Positions 24,649 through 33,201 of a stretch of 64,000 bases of DNA are shown in pieces. Both the position numbers and the translations under genes were made by a program. Below the pieces are notes generated by a model, which was not told where the DNA came from, did not search any database, and was given only the letters and a program-made list of their open reading frames with translations. Numbering within the stretch: position 1 is the first letter of the stretch; the number at the start of each line of letters is the position of its first letter. This DNA comes from an uncultured Nioella sp. (lineage in GTDB: Bacteria > Pseudomonadota > Alphaproteobacteria > Rhodobacterales > Rhodobacteraceae): the NCBI GenBank assembly GCA_947498125.1, contig CANMJH010000001.1, forward strand, positions 434,001 to 498,000, written 5' to 3'.

Positions 24649-24676
24649 GGCGTGGCGCGCTTGGGTGCGCCACGCC
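24649..24676 (+). terminator. Terminator of the dctBD transcript
   Basis: GGCGTGGCGC pairs perfectly with GCGCCACGCC around an 8-base loop, 45 bases after the dctD stop codon. The following bases are AATCGTAAAAAATC, so the T-run is poor on the plus strand. The hairpin is strong enough to stop or stabilise the message end. Confidence 0.65.
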
Positions 24677-25148
24677 AATCGTAAAAAATCAGCGCGCTAT
24701 TTGGGCAAATTCCTCCTCTGGCAAGGCCGAGGCGACGAATAGCCATTGTAATCGTTTGCAAAGTGCCCTTAATGTCACAGGTAGAGGCACGATATCGATT
24801 TGCCTCAAACCAGTTTCTCTGACCGACTTACGGCGCGCGGGATTTAGCGGCGCCGATTTCGGGAAGGTCACCCGGGGATCGGTACGCAGAAAACCACGGA
24901 CCGCCCCCATATTTGAATTGCCCGTCCGTATTTTTTCGGTTCGGGCCTACGAACGGATGGCGCCGCAACGTGCGTCATCGGAGATAAACCGCGATGCAAC
25001 GCGTACAGGCAATGACGAACCGGAGAGCAGGGGCCAAACCGCCCAGTGCCGCCGATTGCCGCGCGCCCATCGCCATTTCAGGACATGTCGAACGTTTATC
25101 CGGAGCCCCGCCAGGGGCCTCTGACCGGCGGTCGATTGCAAGGATAAA
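24677..25148 (+). other. Long rne leader region without a gene
   Basis: About 470 bases precede rne without a convincing reading frame. They contain GC-rich, foldable segments, including a stem-loop at 25103-25121 (GAG-CCCC-GCCA-GGGG-C-CTC with one bulge), 28 bases before the start codon. In other bacteria RNase E controls its own message through a structured 5' leader, which would explain the length. The promoter position is not clear by eye. Confidence 0.45.
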
Positions 25149-28064
25149 ATGGCAAAGAAGATGCTTATCGATGCCACACACGCGGAAGAGACCCGCGTCG
25201 TTGTGGCAGACGGAAACAAGGTTGAGGAGTTCGACTTTGAGTCGCTGAACAAGCGGCAACTGGCAGGAAATATTTATTTGGCAAAGGTCACGCGGGTTGA
25301 ACCCTCGTTGCAGGCCGCATTTGTCGACTATGGCGGAAATCGCCATGGGTTTTTGGCCTTTTCCGAGATCCACCCCGATTATTACCAGATCCCCACCGCT
25401 GATCGCGAAGCGCTGATCGCGGAGGAACAGGAATATGCACGGTCGCAAGATGAAGTCGAAGAAGGCCCGCCTGAAACCAAGCCAAAACGGCGCCGTCGTC
25501 GGCGCAAGCCGTCTGGATCGGACACAACAGTTGCGGCAAAAACCGAAACGGATGCCGTCACCACCGGTGAAGTTGGCGAAGATACAACCTCGCCATCTGG
25601 TATGGATGTTGTGGATCTGGAGACAGATGCCGCAGATTCAACTCTGATCGTGGATGGTGCCGCGCCCGAAACGGTTTCAGACACACCTGTTCTTTCCGAA
25701 GAAGCGCCAAGCGAAGATGCGCCGCAAGCCGAGGTCGATGCACCCGAAGCCGCTGAAACCGCGGCAGCTACCGCGAGTGAGGCTGCGCCTGAGGTAAGCG
25801 ATGCGCCAGACGCGGATGTTGCGTCGACAGATACTGCCCCCGAAGAGGCGGCGCCCGCCGTTGAAACCGCTGAAGGTGCAGAAACTGATGAAACGGCCGC
25901 AGAAGCGGCTGCTCCGGTTGAAGACGCAAAGCCTGCGCCCAAACGCCGTCGGGCGTCTCGCAAAAAGGCGAAAGCCGCACCAGAAGAGGGTGCACCTGCA
26001 GAAGACGCAGAAACAGCGCCAGAGGATGGTGAATCAGCCGATCCGGATATTTCGACCGTCGCAGATGATGACGATCAGGAAGATATCCGGCCCGTGCGCA
26101 AACCGCGCCCGCGCCGCTATAAGATCCAGGAAGTCATCAAAGTACGCCAGATCATGCTGGTTCAGGTTGTTAAGGAAGAGCGCGGGAACAAAGGCGCGGC
26201 CCTGACCACCTATCTGTCGCTGGCTGGCCGCTATTGCGTTTTGATGCCTAACACAGCACGTGGCGGTGGCATCAGCCGGAAAATTACCAATGCCGCGGAC
26301 CGTAAGAAGTTAAAAGAAATCGCCACGTCGCTGGACGTGCCGCAAGGCGCTGGCCTAATTGTGCGTACGGCTGGAGCTAATCGCACCAAGTCCGAGATCA
26401 AACGCGACTATGAATATCTGCAACGGCAATGGGAGCAGGTCCGCGATTTGACTCTGAAATCCGTTGCGCCCGCACCGATTTATGAGGAAGGCGATCTGAT
26501 CCACCGGACGATCCGCGACCTTTATAATCGTGATATCGACGAAGTACTGGTCGAAGGCGAAGCCGGGTATCGCCACGCCAAGAACTTCATGAAAATGATC
26601 ATGCCTTCTCATGCAAAGAAGGTGAAACACTATAACGAGCCGATGCCGCTCTATGCGCGTTTCCAAGTCGAAGGCTATCTGGCCGATATGTTCAACCCGG
26701 TCGTACAGTTGCGGTCAGGTGGATATATCGTGATCGGGATCACCGAAGCGCTTGTTGCGATTGACGTGAACTCGGGTCGGGCGACCAAGGAAGGCTCGCT
26801 TGAGGAAACGGCAACCAAAACCAATTTGGAAGCCGCCGAAGAAGTGGCGCGCCAATTGCGCCTGCGGGATTTGGCTGGTCTTATTGTTATCGACTTCATC
26901 GATATGGATGAGCGTAAGAACAATGCTGCCGTCGAAAAGCGTATCAAAGATAAGCTGAAAACCGATCGCGCGCGCATTCAAGTAGGCCGCATTTCGGGCT
27001 TTGGTCTTTTGGAAATGAGCCGCCAGCGCCTGCGCCCTGGTATGCTTGAAGCGACCACTCAGCCGTGTCATGCCTGCCACGGCACCGGTCTGGTGCGTTC
27101 GGATGACAGTCTTGCCCTGTCGATCTTGCGTCAGTTGGAAGAAGAAGGCACGCGCGGTCGCTCGCGTGAGGTTTTGGTGACGGCTCCGGTTGGCATCGTG
27201 AACTTCATTATGAATTCAAAGCGCGAATATTTAGCAGCCATCGAAGGCCGCTACGGAATGGCCGTTCGCATCGAAGCCGATCCGATGTTGGTGTCGCCCG
27301 ACTTCAAGATTGAAAAGTTCAAAACAGCCACACGTAAGGTTGTTGCCGCTGCCCCCGTTATATCGATGGACAGCGCCTTGATGGACGAGATTGAGGCGGA
27401 AGCAGACGCTGAAATCGAAGAAACGCAGGCCGAAGTAACCGCACCAGAAGCCGAAACACCGGAAGAAGGTGCGCCAAAGAAACGCCGTCGTCGTCGCCGG
27501 GGCGGACGCGGGCGCCGTAAAAACTCGGATGTCGCAAATGGTGAGACTGACGCCGAGACGCCATCGGAAGCATCCGCTGACACCGATACGGCAACAGACG
27601 AAACGCCAGCCGAAGCAGCTCCCGTTGAGGGCGCCGAGGGTGTTGTGACGGAAGAGGCCGAAGAAAAGCCAGCCGAAAAACCGAAGCGCAAGCGCAGCCG
27701 AAAGAAAGCACCTGTCGCCGAAGCGGAAGTGCCTGTAGCGGACGAATCTGTAACAGAAGAAATCCCTGAAGCCGCGCCAACGGAAGCCACGCCTGTTGAG
27801 GTTGCAGCAGAAGACACACCCGTCGAAGAGGCCGCCGTTGAGGCCGCCGTTGAGGAGGCCAGTGCCGAGCCAGTGCCGGAACCAGAGGTTGCTGCTGCAG
27901 AGCCAGAGGGTGCCGAGCCTGACGTTGCCTCCGAGCAGGACGAACCCGCGCCTGAACCTGTGATGGCCGAAGCTGCGCCAGAACCAGAGCCCGTGCCGGT
28001 TGTTGCCGAAGAGCCTGCCGCGCCGCCAAAGCCAAAGCGCAGCGGTTGGTGGAACCTCGGGTAA
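25149..28064 (+). CDS. rne: Ribonuclease E (endoribonuclease, degradosome scaffold)
   Basis: RNase E makes the main endonucleolytic cuts in mRNA decay and in rRNA and tRNA processing. The S1 domain begins at about residue 35 (NIYLAKVTRVEPSLQAAFVDYGGNRHGFL) but is interrupted at about 95-320 by a long Ala/Glu/Asp-rich disordered insert with basic KRRRRRRKP clusters, then resumes (RRYKIQEVIKVRQIMLVQVVKEERGNKGAALT). The DNase I-like core has catalytic Asp539 (AIDVNSGRATKE) and Asp582 (IDFIDM), and the zinc link is CHACHGTG. The C-terminal 240 residues are disordered, Ala/Glu-rich, with arginine-rich RNA-binding blocks (KKRRRRRRGGRGRR, KPKRKRSRKK). AAGGA precedes ATG 25149. Confidence 0.95.
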   Translation: MAKKMLIDATHAEETRVVVADGNKVEEFDFESLNKRQLAGNIYLAKVTRVEPSLQAAFVDYGGNRHGFLAFSEIHPDYYQIPTADREALIAEEQEYARSQDEVEEGPPETKPKRRRRRRKPSGSDTTVAAKTETDAVTTGEVGEDTTSPSGMDVVDLETDAADSTLIVDGAAPETVSDTPVLSEEAPSEDAPQAEVDAPEAAETAAATASEAAPEVSDAPDADVASTDTAPEEAAPAVETAEGAETDETAAEAAAPVEDAKPAPKRRRASRKKAKAAPEEGAPAEDAETAPEDGESADPDISTVADDDDQEDIRPVRKPRPRRYKIQEVIKVRQIMLVQVVKEERGNKGAALTTYLSLAGRYCVLMPNTARGGGISRKITNAADRKKLKEIATSLDVPQGAGLIVRTAGANRTKSEIKRDYEYLQRQWEQVRDLTLKSVAPAPIYEEGDLIHRTIRDLYNRDIDEVLVEGEAGYRHAKNFMKMIMPSHAKKVKHYNEPMPLYARFQVEGYLADMFNPVVQLRSGGYIVIGITEALVAIDVNSGRATKEGSLEETATKTNLEAAEEVARQLRLRDLAGLIVIDFIDMDERKNNAAVEKRIKDKLKTDRARIQVGRISGFGLLEMSRQRLRPGMLEATTQPCHACHGTGLVRSDDSLALSILRQLEEEGTRGRSREVLVTAPVGIVNFIMNSKREYLAAIEGRYGMAVRIEADPMLVSPDFKIEKFKTATRKVVAAAPVISMDSALMDEIEAEADAEIEETQAEVTAPEAETPEEGAPKKRRRRRRGGRGRRKNSDVANGETDAETPSEASADTDTATDETPAEAAPVEGAEGVVTEEAEEKPAEKPKRKRSRKKAPVAEAEVPVADESVTEEIPEAAPTEATPVEVAAEDTPVEEAAVEAAVEEASAEPVPEPEVAAAEPEGAEPDVASEQDEPAPEPVMAEAAPEPEPVPVVAEEPAAPPKPKRSGWWNLG

Positions 28065-28081
28065 AGTACACCCCCCAAAGT

Positions 28082-28117
28082 AAAAGGGCGCCGCGATCCA
28101 TTCGTGGCGCCCTTTTT
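28082..28117. terminator. Bidirectional terminator between rne and the DsbA-family gene
   Basis: AAAAGGGCGCC and GGCGCCCTTTTT enclose a 13-base loop, with A-runs before and T-runs after, so it works on both strands. It lies 18 bases after the rne stop and before the convergent DsbA-family gene. Confidence 0.92.
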
Positions 28118-28137
28118 CATTCTGATGCAAAGCAGCC

Positions 28138-28896
28138 TTAGTTCATTGCGGCCCGCAGCTCTTCGGCCAGATCTGCCATTTGCTCATAGGGCAGATATCC
28201 GCGGATCAATTGATCGCCCATCACGAAGGACGGCGTGCCTGAGATTTGCATCCGTTCGGCCAATTCATGATTTGCAGCAATTACGGCTGTCACCTCAGGT
28301 GACTCCATCGCGCCCATGATGGCATCGGCATCCAGCTCAAGCCCCTCGGCCAGACGGCGAAGACTGTCTTCGGTATAGTCGCCCCGGAAATTCATCAACG
28401 CGTCATGCACATCGTAATAGGCATCATCGCCAGCAACTTGCTGAGTTGAAATCGCAAAGCGCGATGCTAGAACGGATTGCTCACCAAGAATTGGTAACTC
28501 TTTAATGATAATACGTATGTTGCCATCTGTTTCGATCAGTTCGGTCACATCGGGATAGGCGCGCCGGCAATAGCCGCAGCGGTAATCCATAAATTCGACC
28601 AACACGATGTCGCCATCTGGGTTGCCGCCTTCCCAATCCAACTCACTGTTAAAAAGCGCATCGGCGTTGGACAGAACAAGTTGCTGATCTTGCTGGCCTG
28701 CTGCCTCGGCCTGCCGCGCTTCAAGCACGTTGATGGCTTCGATCAGGACCTCGGGGTTCTCCAAAAGGTAATCGCGAATCTCTTGGCGAAAAGTGGCGCG
28801 TTCGGCGTCGGACATGTCGCCGATGCCGTCCGCTATAGCGGGCGCGGTGGCCAGCCCCGTTGCAAGAACAAGAGGGGCAAGAATAAAGGGCTTCAT
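28138..28896 (-). CDS. DsbA-family periplasmic thiol-disulfide oxidoreductase
   Basis: A signal peptide (MKPFILAPLVLATGLATAPAIA) leads to an N-terminal helical stretch (EIRDYLLENPEVLIEAINVLE, typical of the Scs/BdbD-like DsbA group) and a thioredoxin fold with the active site CGYC (Cys107, Cys110) in EFMDYRCGYCRRAYP. The cis-proline loop ISGTPSFVMG follows. It should make or shuffle disulfides in the periplasm. ATG 28896 has GGAGATAGAT upstream. Its ribosome site lies in the last codons of the upstream M48 protease gene, whose stop is 2 bases away, so both form an envelope-quality operon. Confidence 0.9.
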   Translation of the reverse strand: MKPFILAPLVLATGLATAPAIADGIGDMSDAERATFRQEIRDYLLENPEVLIEAINVLEARQAEAAGQQDQQLVLSNADALFNSELDWEGGNPDGDIVLVEFMDYRCGYCRRAYPDVTELIETDGNIRIIIKELPILGEQSVLASRFAISTQQVAGDDAYYDVHDALMNFRGDYTEDSLRRLAEGLELDADAIMGAMESPEVTAVIAANHELAERMQISGTPSFVMGDQLIRGYLPYEQMADLAEELRAAMN

Positions 28897-28898
28897 AT

Positions 28899-30221
28899 CT
28901 ATCTCCGGGATAAAGCGATTTGAGCAGTATTTAGCACATCTTGGGCGCGCAGCCATCCAGATGAGCCATGTGGTAACAACCCCGACGCGCGATTTGCGTG
29001 AAGTTGCGCATCTTCGAACCGGCCCAGCAAAGCATAGCGTTCCGCGGTGGCGACTGACGCCAACCCGATTTCGCCAAGGCGGGCATGTGCCAGCCCAAGA
29101 TCGCGCATAAGGCGTGGGTTAAATGGATCCCGGGCGCGGGCACGTTGCAAAGCCTCTAAGGCGCGGCGGGTGTCGGGGGTATTGTCGGTCGCCAGAAGGG
29201 CGCGCCCATAGCTGGCAAGGATAAGCCCGTCACGGGGGGCCAGTTCAACGGCACGCCCATAGGCGGAAATGGCATTTTGAAAGCGGCCCGCTTCATATAG
29301 GATCTGGCCGCGCAGCTCATGATAATAGGGATCACTTGGCCGCATTGAAATTAACGCAGTGACCTCGGCCAGCGCACGATCATAATCTGGCTGACGCATA
29401 TAGGCGACAGACCGGCGCAGGCGTGAGATTTCATCCGAACTGTTTCGACCGACCCGGCGCAACGTCCAAGACGGCGCGCGCAAAAACGCCGTAAGCTTGC
29501 CCTGACTGCGCGCCCACCAATAAAGCGTTGTGTTGTCTGGCTCTGGCGCGTCTTGCCCCGCCGCCATTGCCCTGACTGAACGCAGCCGGTCGCGTGTCAG
29601 TGGATGAGTGCGTAAATAGGGGTCTTGGCGCCCAACAGACAGTGCCTCTTGCCCGCGAAAGATATTTAGGACGGCCTCCATTGCGGCTGGGTCCACGCCT
29701 GCGGAAATCAAATATCGGATGGCGGATGCATCGGCGCTGGCCTCTTCCGCGCGAGTATGGGCGAACAGCGCGCGTTGCGCGGAGCTGGCAATCCCTGCGG
29801 CCAGCCCGATCCCTGCGCCAGCTTCATCCGATGCAATGCCTGCGGCAATGCCCAAAAGCAGCCCGATCCGAGCCGCCGTATTGGCCGCCCCGATATTGCC
29901 CGCGCGCCGGGTGAAATGCCCGTTGGCAATATGGGCCGCCTCATGGGCAATGATGGCCTGAAACTCTGCCGGGCTTTCCAACTGCATCAACAGCCCTGAA
30001 TGGATAAAGATGTGCCGCGCATCAACGACGAAAGCGTTCAGTGATCCATCTTCTACAATAATTATCTGGATCGATGTCGGCAAACCGGCGGCGCGCAAAA
30101 TTGGCGCGGCAAGGTTTTGCAATCCGCGCTCGATCTCGGCGTCGCGAATAATTGTTTGCGCCCCGGCCATGCTGGCCGACACGACAAAAAACAGCGCCAC
30201 ACATCGTGCGATCAGAGACAT
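28899..30221 (-). CDS. M48-family periplasmic metalloprotease with TPR repeats (BepA-like)
   Basis: After a signal peptide (MSLIARCVALFFVVSASMAGAQ) comes the M48 domain, with AIIAHEAAHIANGH (HExxH zinc motif) and the EEASADASAIRYL segment carrying the third zinc ligand Glu. A glycine-rich hydrophobic stretch (about 120-155) lies between them. From about residue 265 on, tetratricopeptide repeats follow (YYHELRGQILYEAGRFQNAISAYGRAVEL and the next repeats). This is the layout of BepA, a protease-chaperone that helps or degrades outer-membrane proteins. ATG 30221 has GGAAGG upstream. It is co-transcribed with the DsbA-family gene and divergent from the aminotransferase. Confidence 0.9.
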   Translation of the reverse strand: MSLIARCVALFFVVSASMAGAQTIIRDAEIERGLQNLAAPILRAAGLPTSIQIIIVEDGSLNAFVVDARHIFIHSGLLMQLESPAEFQAIIAHEAAHIANGHFTRRAGNIGAANTAARIGLLLGIAAGIASDEAGAGIGLAAGIASSAQRALFAHTRAEEASADASAIRYLISAGVDPAAMEAVLNIFRGQEALSVGRQDPYLRTHPLTRDRLRSVRAMAAGQDAPEPDNTTLYWWARSQGKLTAFLRAPSWTLRRVGRNSSDEISRLRRSVAYMRQPDYDRALAEVTALISMRPSDPYYHELRGQILYEAGRFQNAISAYGRAVELAPRDGLILASYGRALLATDNTPDTRRALEALQRARARDPFNPRLMRDLGLAHARLGEIGLASVATAERYALLGRFEDAQLHANRASGLLPHGSSGWLRAQDVLNTAQIALSRR

Positions 30222-30273
30222 TGACCTTCCTCGTTCTGGCTGGTTCAACCAAACACAGCTTAAGGAGAGGACG

Positions 30274-31428
30274 ATGCGAGTTTCAAGCCGTTCAAACGTT
30301 GATGCCTTTATCGTGATGGATGTAATGGAAGCCGCCCGCGCCGCAGAGGCTGAGGGGCGCCATATAATTCATATGGAAGTGGGCCAGCCCGGCACCGGCG
30401 CGCCGCTGGCTGCGCAAGACCGCCTGATCGCAGAGATGAAATCCGCTCCACTTGGGTACACCGTGGCGCTTGGCCGTCCGGATTTGCGCAAGGGAATCGC
30501 CGCGCTTTATGATGAATGGTACGGAATTGATCTTGATCCGGCCCGCGTTGTCGTAACCTCTGGCGCGTCGGGGGCCTTCATCTTGGCGTTTTCGGCGCTT
30601 TTTGATGCGGGCGACAAGGTTTGTCTGGGCGAACCATGTTATCCTTCGTACCGGCAGATCCTCAAAGCCATGAGCCTTGAGCCAATTGGCGTGCAAACCA
30701 CCGAAGCAACCCGGTTTCAGCCAACCCCTGATCATCTGACCGATGATATGGCGGGCCTAATTGTTGCCTCGCCCGCCAATCCAACCGGAACGATGCTGGA
30801 CCGCGCAGCGCTGATTGAGCTTGCCGATGCCACAAAGGCGCGGGATATGGCTTTGATCTCGGACGAAATTTATCATGGGCTTCAATATGATGGCCCTGCG
30901 GTCACGGCGCTTGATGTGACCGATGAAGTTTATGTCGTGAACTCCTTCTCGAAGTATTTTTCTATGACAGGCTGGCGACTTGGCTGGCTGGTGGTGCCTC
31001 CAGATCACGTGCGCCCCGTCGAACGTTTGGCGCAAAACATGTTTATCTGTCCGCCCCATGCCGCGCAGGTAGCGGCGCTTGGCGCTCTGTCGCCCGAAGG
31101 CCGGGCCGAGCTGGACGCCCATCGCGATGTCTATACCGAAAACCGCCGGCGGATGCTGGATGGGCTGGCAAAGGCCGGGTTTGACAAGATTGCCCCAGCA
31201 GATGGTGCATTTTATATCTATGCAGATATCTCGGCGTTCAGCACAGACTCGCGGGCTTTTGCAGCAGAGATATTGGAAAAAGCGGATGTTGCTGTGACAC
31301 CCGGTCTGGATTTCGACCCCATTCGCGGCGCGCAGACATTGCGTTTTTCCTATGCGCAATCGACAGCGGATATTACTGAAGGGCTTGCAAGGCTTGCTAA
31401 GTTTATGAGCGCCCGCGCCGGTGTTTAA
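30274..31428 (+). CDS. PLP-dependent class I/II aminotransferase
   Basis: A fold-type I aminotransferase close to the aspartate/alanine transaminase group. Visible are VGQPGTGAPLAA at the start, LGYTVALGRPDLRKGIAALY, the VASPANPTGTM strip, ISDEIYHGLQY with the aspartate that touches the pyridine ring, the Schiff-base Lys227 in SFSKYFSMTGWRLGW, and a late arginine LRFSYAQS for the substrate carboxylate. A near-perfect ribosome site AAGGAGAGGA precedes ATG 30274. It is followed closely by the amidase gene. The amino donor and acceptor cannot be told from sequence. Confidence 0.9.
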   Translation: MRVSSRSNVDAFIVMDVMEAARAAEAEGRHIIHMEVGQPGTGAPLAAQDRLIAEMKSAPLGYTVALGRPDLRKGIAALYDEWYGIDLDPARVVVTSGASGAFILAFSALFDAGDKVCLGEPCYPSYRQILKAMSLEPIGVQTTEATRFQPTPDHLTDDMAGLIVASPANPTGTMLDRAALIELADATKARDMALISDEIYHGLQYDGPAVTALDVTDEVYVVNSFSKYFSMTGWRLGWLVVPPDHVRPVERLAQNMFICPPHAAQVAALGALSPEGRAELDAHRDVYTENRRRMLDGLAKAGFDKIAPADGAFYIYADISAFSTDSRAFAAEILEKADVAVTPGLDFDPIRGAQTLRFSYAQSTADITEGLARLAKFMSARAGV

Positions 31429-31494
31429 GGCTTGGGCAATGCCCGTGTATTTGCTAGGCTTTTCTCTATTGTTTTAATAAGAGCTTTTGCCTTG

Positions 31495-32700
31495 ATGTTA
31501 CGTGCGACGCTGCTTTCTATATCACTGATTTTATGTGGAATATCTGCGCAGGCGCAGGAATTCAGGGCATTGGCGCGGGTGTTGGCCGAGGGCAGTTCGC
31601 TTCAAGATGATGGCCGCGACGTGGTGATGCGCTTGGCCTTGACCCAAGGCGTGCCCTACCGCGTCTTTACCCAAGATGACCCCCGCCGGCTAATCGTCGA
31701 TTTTCGGACAGTGAACTGGGACGAGATTACGGAAAGCTTCGATGCCTCTGACCGCGTGACGCGGTTTGTGACGGGGCGGGCGGATCAGGGCTGGTCCCGC
31801 ATTGTGCTGCATTTGGATCGCGCCATGGGTGTGGAAGAGGCGGGGATGACGACCGATCCCAATTCGGGGACGGCCGAGATTACTCTGCGTTTATCGCCTG
31901 TTTCTGCCAGTACCTTCGCTGAAAATGCGCGCTTGCCGCTTGGTGTAAGCTTGCCGCCTGTTCCAATTCAATCCGCACCCGCGCTACGCGAAAATGGTTT
32001 GCCGATGATTGTTCTTGATCCCGGCCATGGCGGTATCGATCCGGGCGCGCAGCGCGCGGGGGTTGATGAGGCGGATTTGATGTTGGTCTTTGCCATCGAA
32101 CTGCGCGAGGTGCTTTTGCGATCTGGCCAGTTTGATGCGGTTTTAACCCGTGAGGGCGATTGGTTTGTATCGCTTCCCGAGCGTGTCACCATTGCCCGCA
32201 GCGTTGGCGCTGCCGCGTTTTTATCGTTGCATGCGGATGCGTTAGCCGAAGGGCGGGCGCATGGGGCGACGGTGTATACATTATCGGATTCCGCTAGCGA
32301 TGAAGCGTCCGAGGCATTGGCTGAATTGCACGACCGGGCGGATCTCTTGGCCGGCGTTGATCTTTCCGGCGCCGATGATGAAGTTGCGGGGGTTTTGATT
32401 GATTTGGCCCGCCTCGAAACCTCGCCCAGGTCCGAGGCTTTGGCTGATCATTTGGTGGATGGGCTTGCCGGGGCCGGGGCTGGATTGCACCGGCATCCGC
32501 GATTACAGGCGGGGTTTTCAGTTCTCAAGGCGGCGGATATCCCATCTGCCTTGGTTGAGTTGGGCTTTATGTCCGATGAAAGTGATCTTCAAAACCTGCG
32601 CAATCCAGAATGGCGCGCCGAAGTGCAGGCCGGTATTCGTGACGCGCTGCTTTTGTGGTTGGCCGAGGATGAGGTGACAAGCGCCTTGCTGCGTCAGTAA
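31495..32700 (+). CDS. N-acetylmuramoyl-L-alanine amidase (AmiC type, AMIN plus Amidase_3)
   Basis: A signal peptide (MLRATLLSISLILCGISAQAQ) is followed by an AMIN domain (about 25-135), which directs the enzyme to septal murein, and an Amidase_3 catalytic domain (about 170-400). The zinc and catalytic residues are in VLDPGHGGIDPGA (His), VDEADLMLVF (Glu), LSLHADALAEG (His) and ALVELGFMSDESD (Glu). Between them an extra helical segment (about 265-310, SDEASEALAELHDRADLLAG) matches the autoinhibitory helix that EnvC/NlpD-type activators displace. It cleaves the amide between MurNAc and L-alanine during daughter-cell separation. I used ATG 31495; a TTG at 31432 would add 21 residues before the signal. 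Confidence 0.9.
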   Translation: MLRATLLSISLILCGISAQAQEFRALARVLAEGSSLQDDGRDVVMRLALTQGVPYRVFTQDDPRRLIVDFRTVNWDEITESFDASDRVTRFVTGRADQGWSRIVLHLDRAMGVEEAGMTTDPNSGTAEITLRLSPVSASTFAENARLPLGVSLPPVPIQSAPALRENGLPMIVLDPGHGGIDPGAQRAGVDEADLMLVFAIELREVLLRSGQFDAVLTREGDWFVSLPERVTIARSVGAAAFLSLHADALAEGRAHGATVYTLSDSASDEASEALAELHDRADLLAGVDLSGADDEVAGVLIDLARLETSPRSEALADHLVDGLAGAGAGLHRHPRLQAGFSVLKAADIPSALVELGFMSDESDLQNLRNPEWRAEVQAGIRDALLLWLAEDEVTSALLRQ

Positions 32701-32769
32701 CCAAATAATTAAATTTTAAGGGGTGCATTTTGCGGAGGGCTTGAACGCGTCTCTGCAATTGATTTGTCG

Positions 32770-32793
32770 TGATACAATGTGCCAATTGTATCA
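32770..32793. promoter_or_regulatory. Perfect inverted repeat TGATACAAT-N6-ATTGTATCA
   Basis: Two exact 9-base arms lie in the gap between the amidase stop and the DUF1127 stop. The arm matches the TTGTATC/GATACAA elements found in the DUF1127/MocR divergent promoter at 33121-33168, so it could be an additional site for the MocR regulator. It is followed by TTTTT on the plus strand, so it could instead be a weak terminator for the amidase. Confidence 0.5.
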
Positions 32794-32879
32794 TTTTTCA
32801 GGGGCGAGGCCGGGGAGCGCCGCCCCTGAAGGGTATCAAGGACCAGGAAGAGGTAAGCGGCCCTTAATGCCGGATACGA

Positions 32880-33104
32880 TCAGCGAATATTGTAGGCGCG
32901 TGTTGCTTCGCGCTCAGCTTCGTGCCGCGTCACGCCAATATCCTCAAGAATATGATCGCTCATATTTCTCAGGGCTTTACGGCTATGATTCCACTCAATC
33001 CATCGGATGCACACAACGGCCAGACGAAGCAATGTAGCCGAAAGCGGTGTCACCTTGCGTCCGGCAAGGGGGGCTAAAGCGGTTTCTGCATATGTCTGTG
33101 TCAT
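32880..33104 (-). CDS. Small DUF1127 protein
   Basis: The 74-residue protein ends with the DUF1127 pattern: RWIEWNHSRKALRNMSDHILEDIGVTRHEAEREATR. Small arginine-rich DUF1127 proteins in alphaproteobacteria have been linked to RNA metabolism and to phosphate and carbon homeostasis. Here the domain is preceded by a 30-residue N-terminal part (MTQTYAETALAPLAGRKV). ATG 33104 has AAGGA upstream. The gene is divergent from the MocR regulator with palindromic GATACAA elements between them, so it is likely its target. Confidence 0.85.
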   Translation of the reverse strand: MTQTYAETALAPLAGRKVTPLSATLLRLAVVCIRWIEWNHSRKALRNMSDHILEDIGVTRHEAEREATRAYNIR

Positions 33105-33120
33105 GGCATGTTCCTTTTCT

Positions 33121-33168
33121 ATTGTATCGACACAATGTTGATTGACTCGGTGTATAAACTTGATACAA
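33121..33168. promoter_or_regulatory. MocR operator elements in the DUF1127/MocR divergent promoter
   Basis: ATTGTATCGACACAAT (33121-33136) is a 16-bp palindrome with one mismatched pair, and TGATACAA (33161-33168) repeats its half-site 25 bases further on. MocR/PdxR regulators usually bind two or three repeated half-sites next to their own gene. The layout is 17 bases upstream of the DUF1127 start and 34 bases upstream of the MocR start, so both genes can be controlled from it. Confidence 0.55.
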
Positions 33169-33201
33169 AGCAAAAAAGGAATGGTCGAGGGAAACATTGT
33201 A

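Noticed and set aside
27231-28130. Three overlapping long minus-strand frames opposite the end of rne
   Set aside because: They arise because the Ala/Glu-rich repeats of the RNase E tail read as Ser/Ala or Phe/Gly repeats in the opposite frames. No ribosome site or family match.
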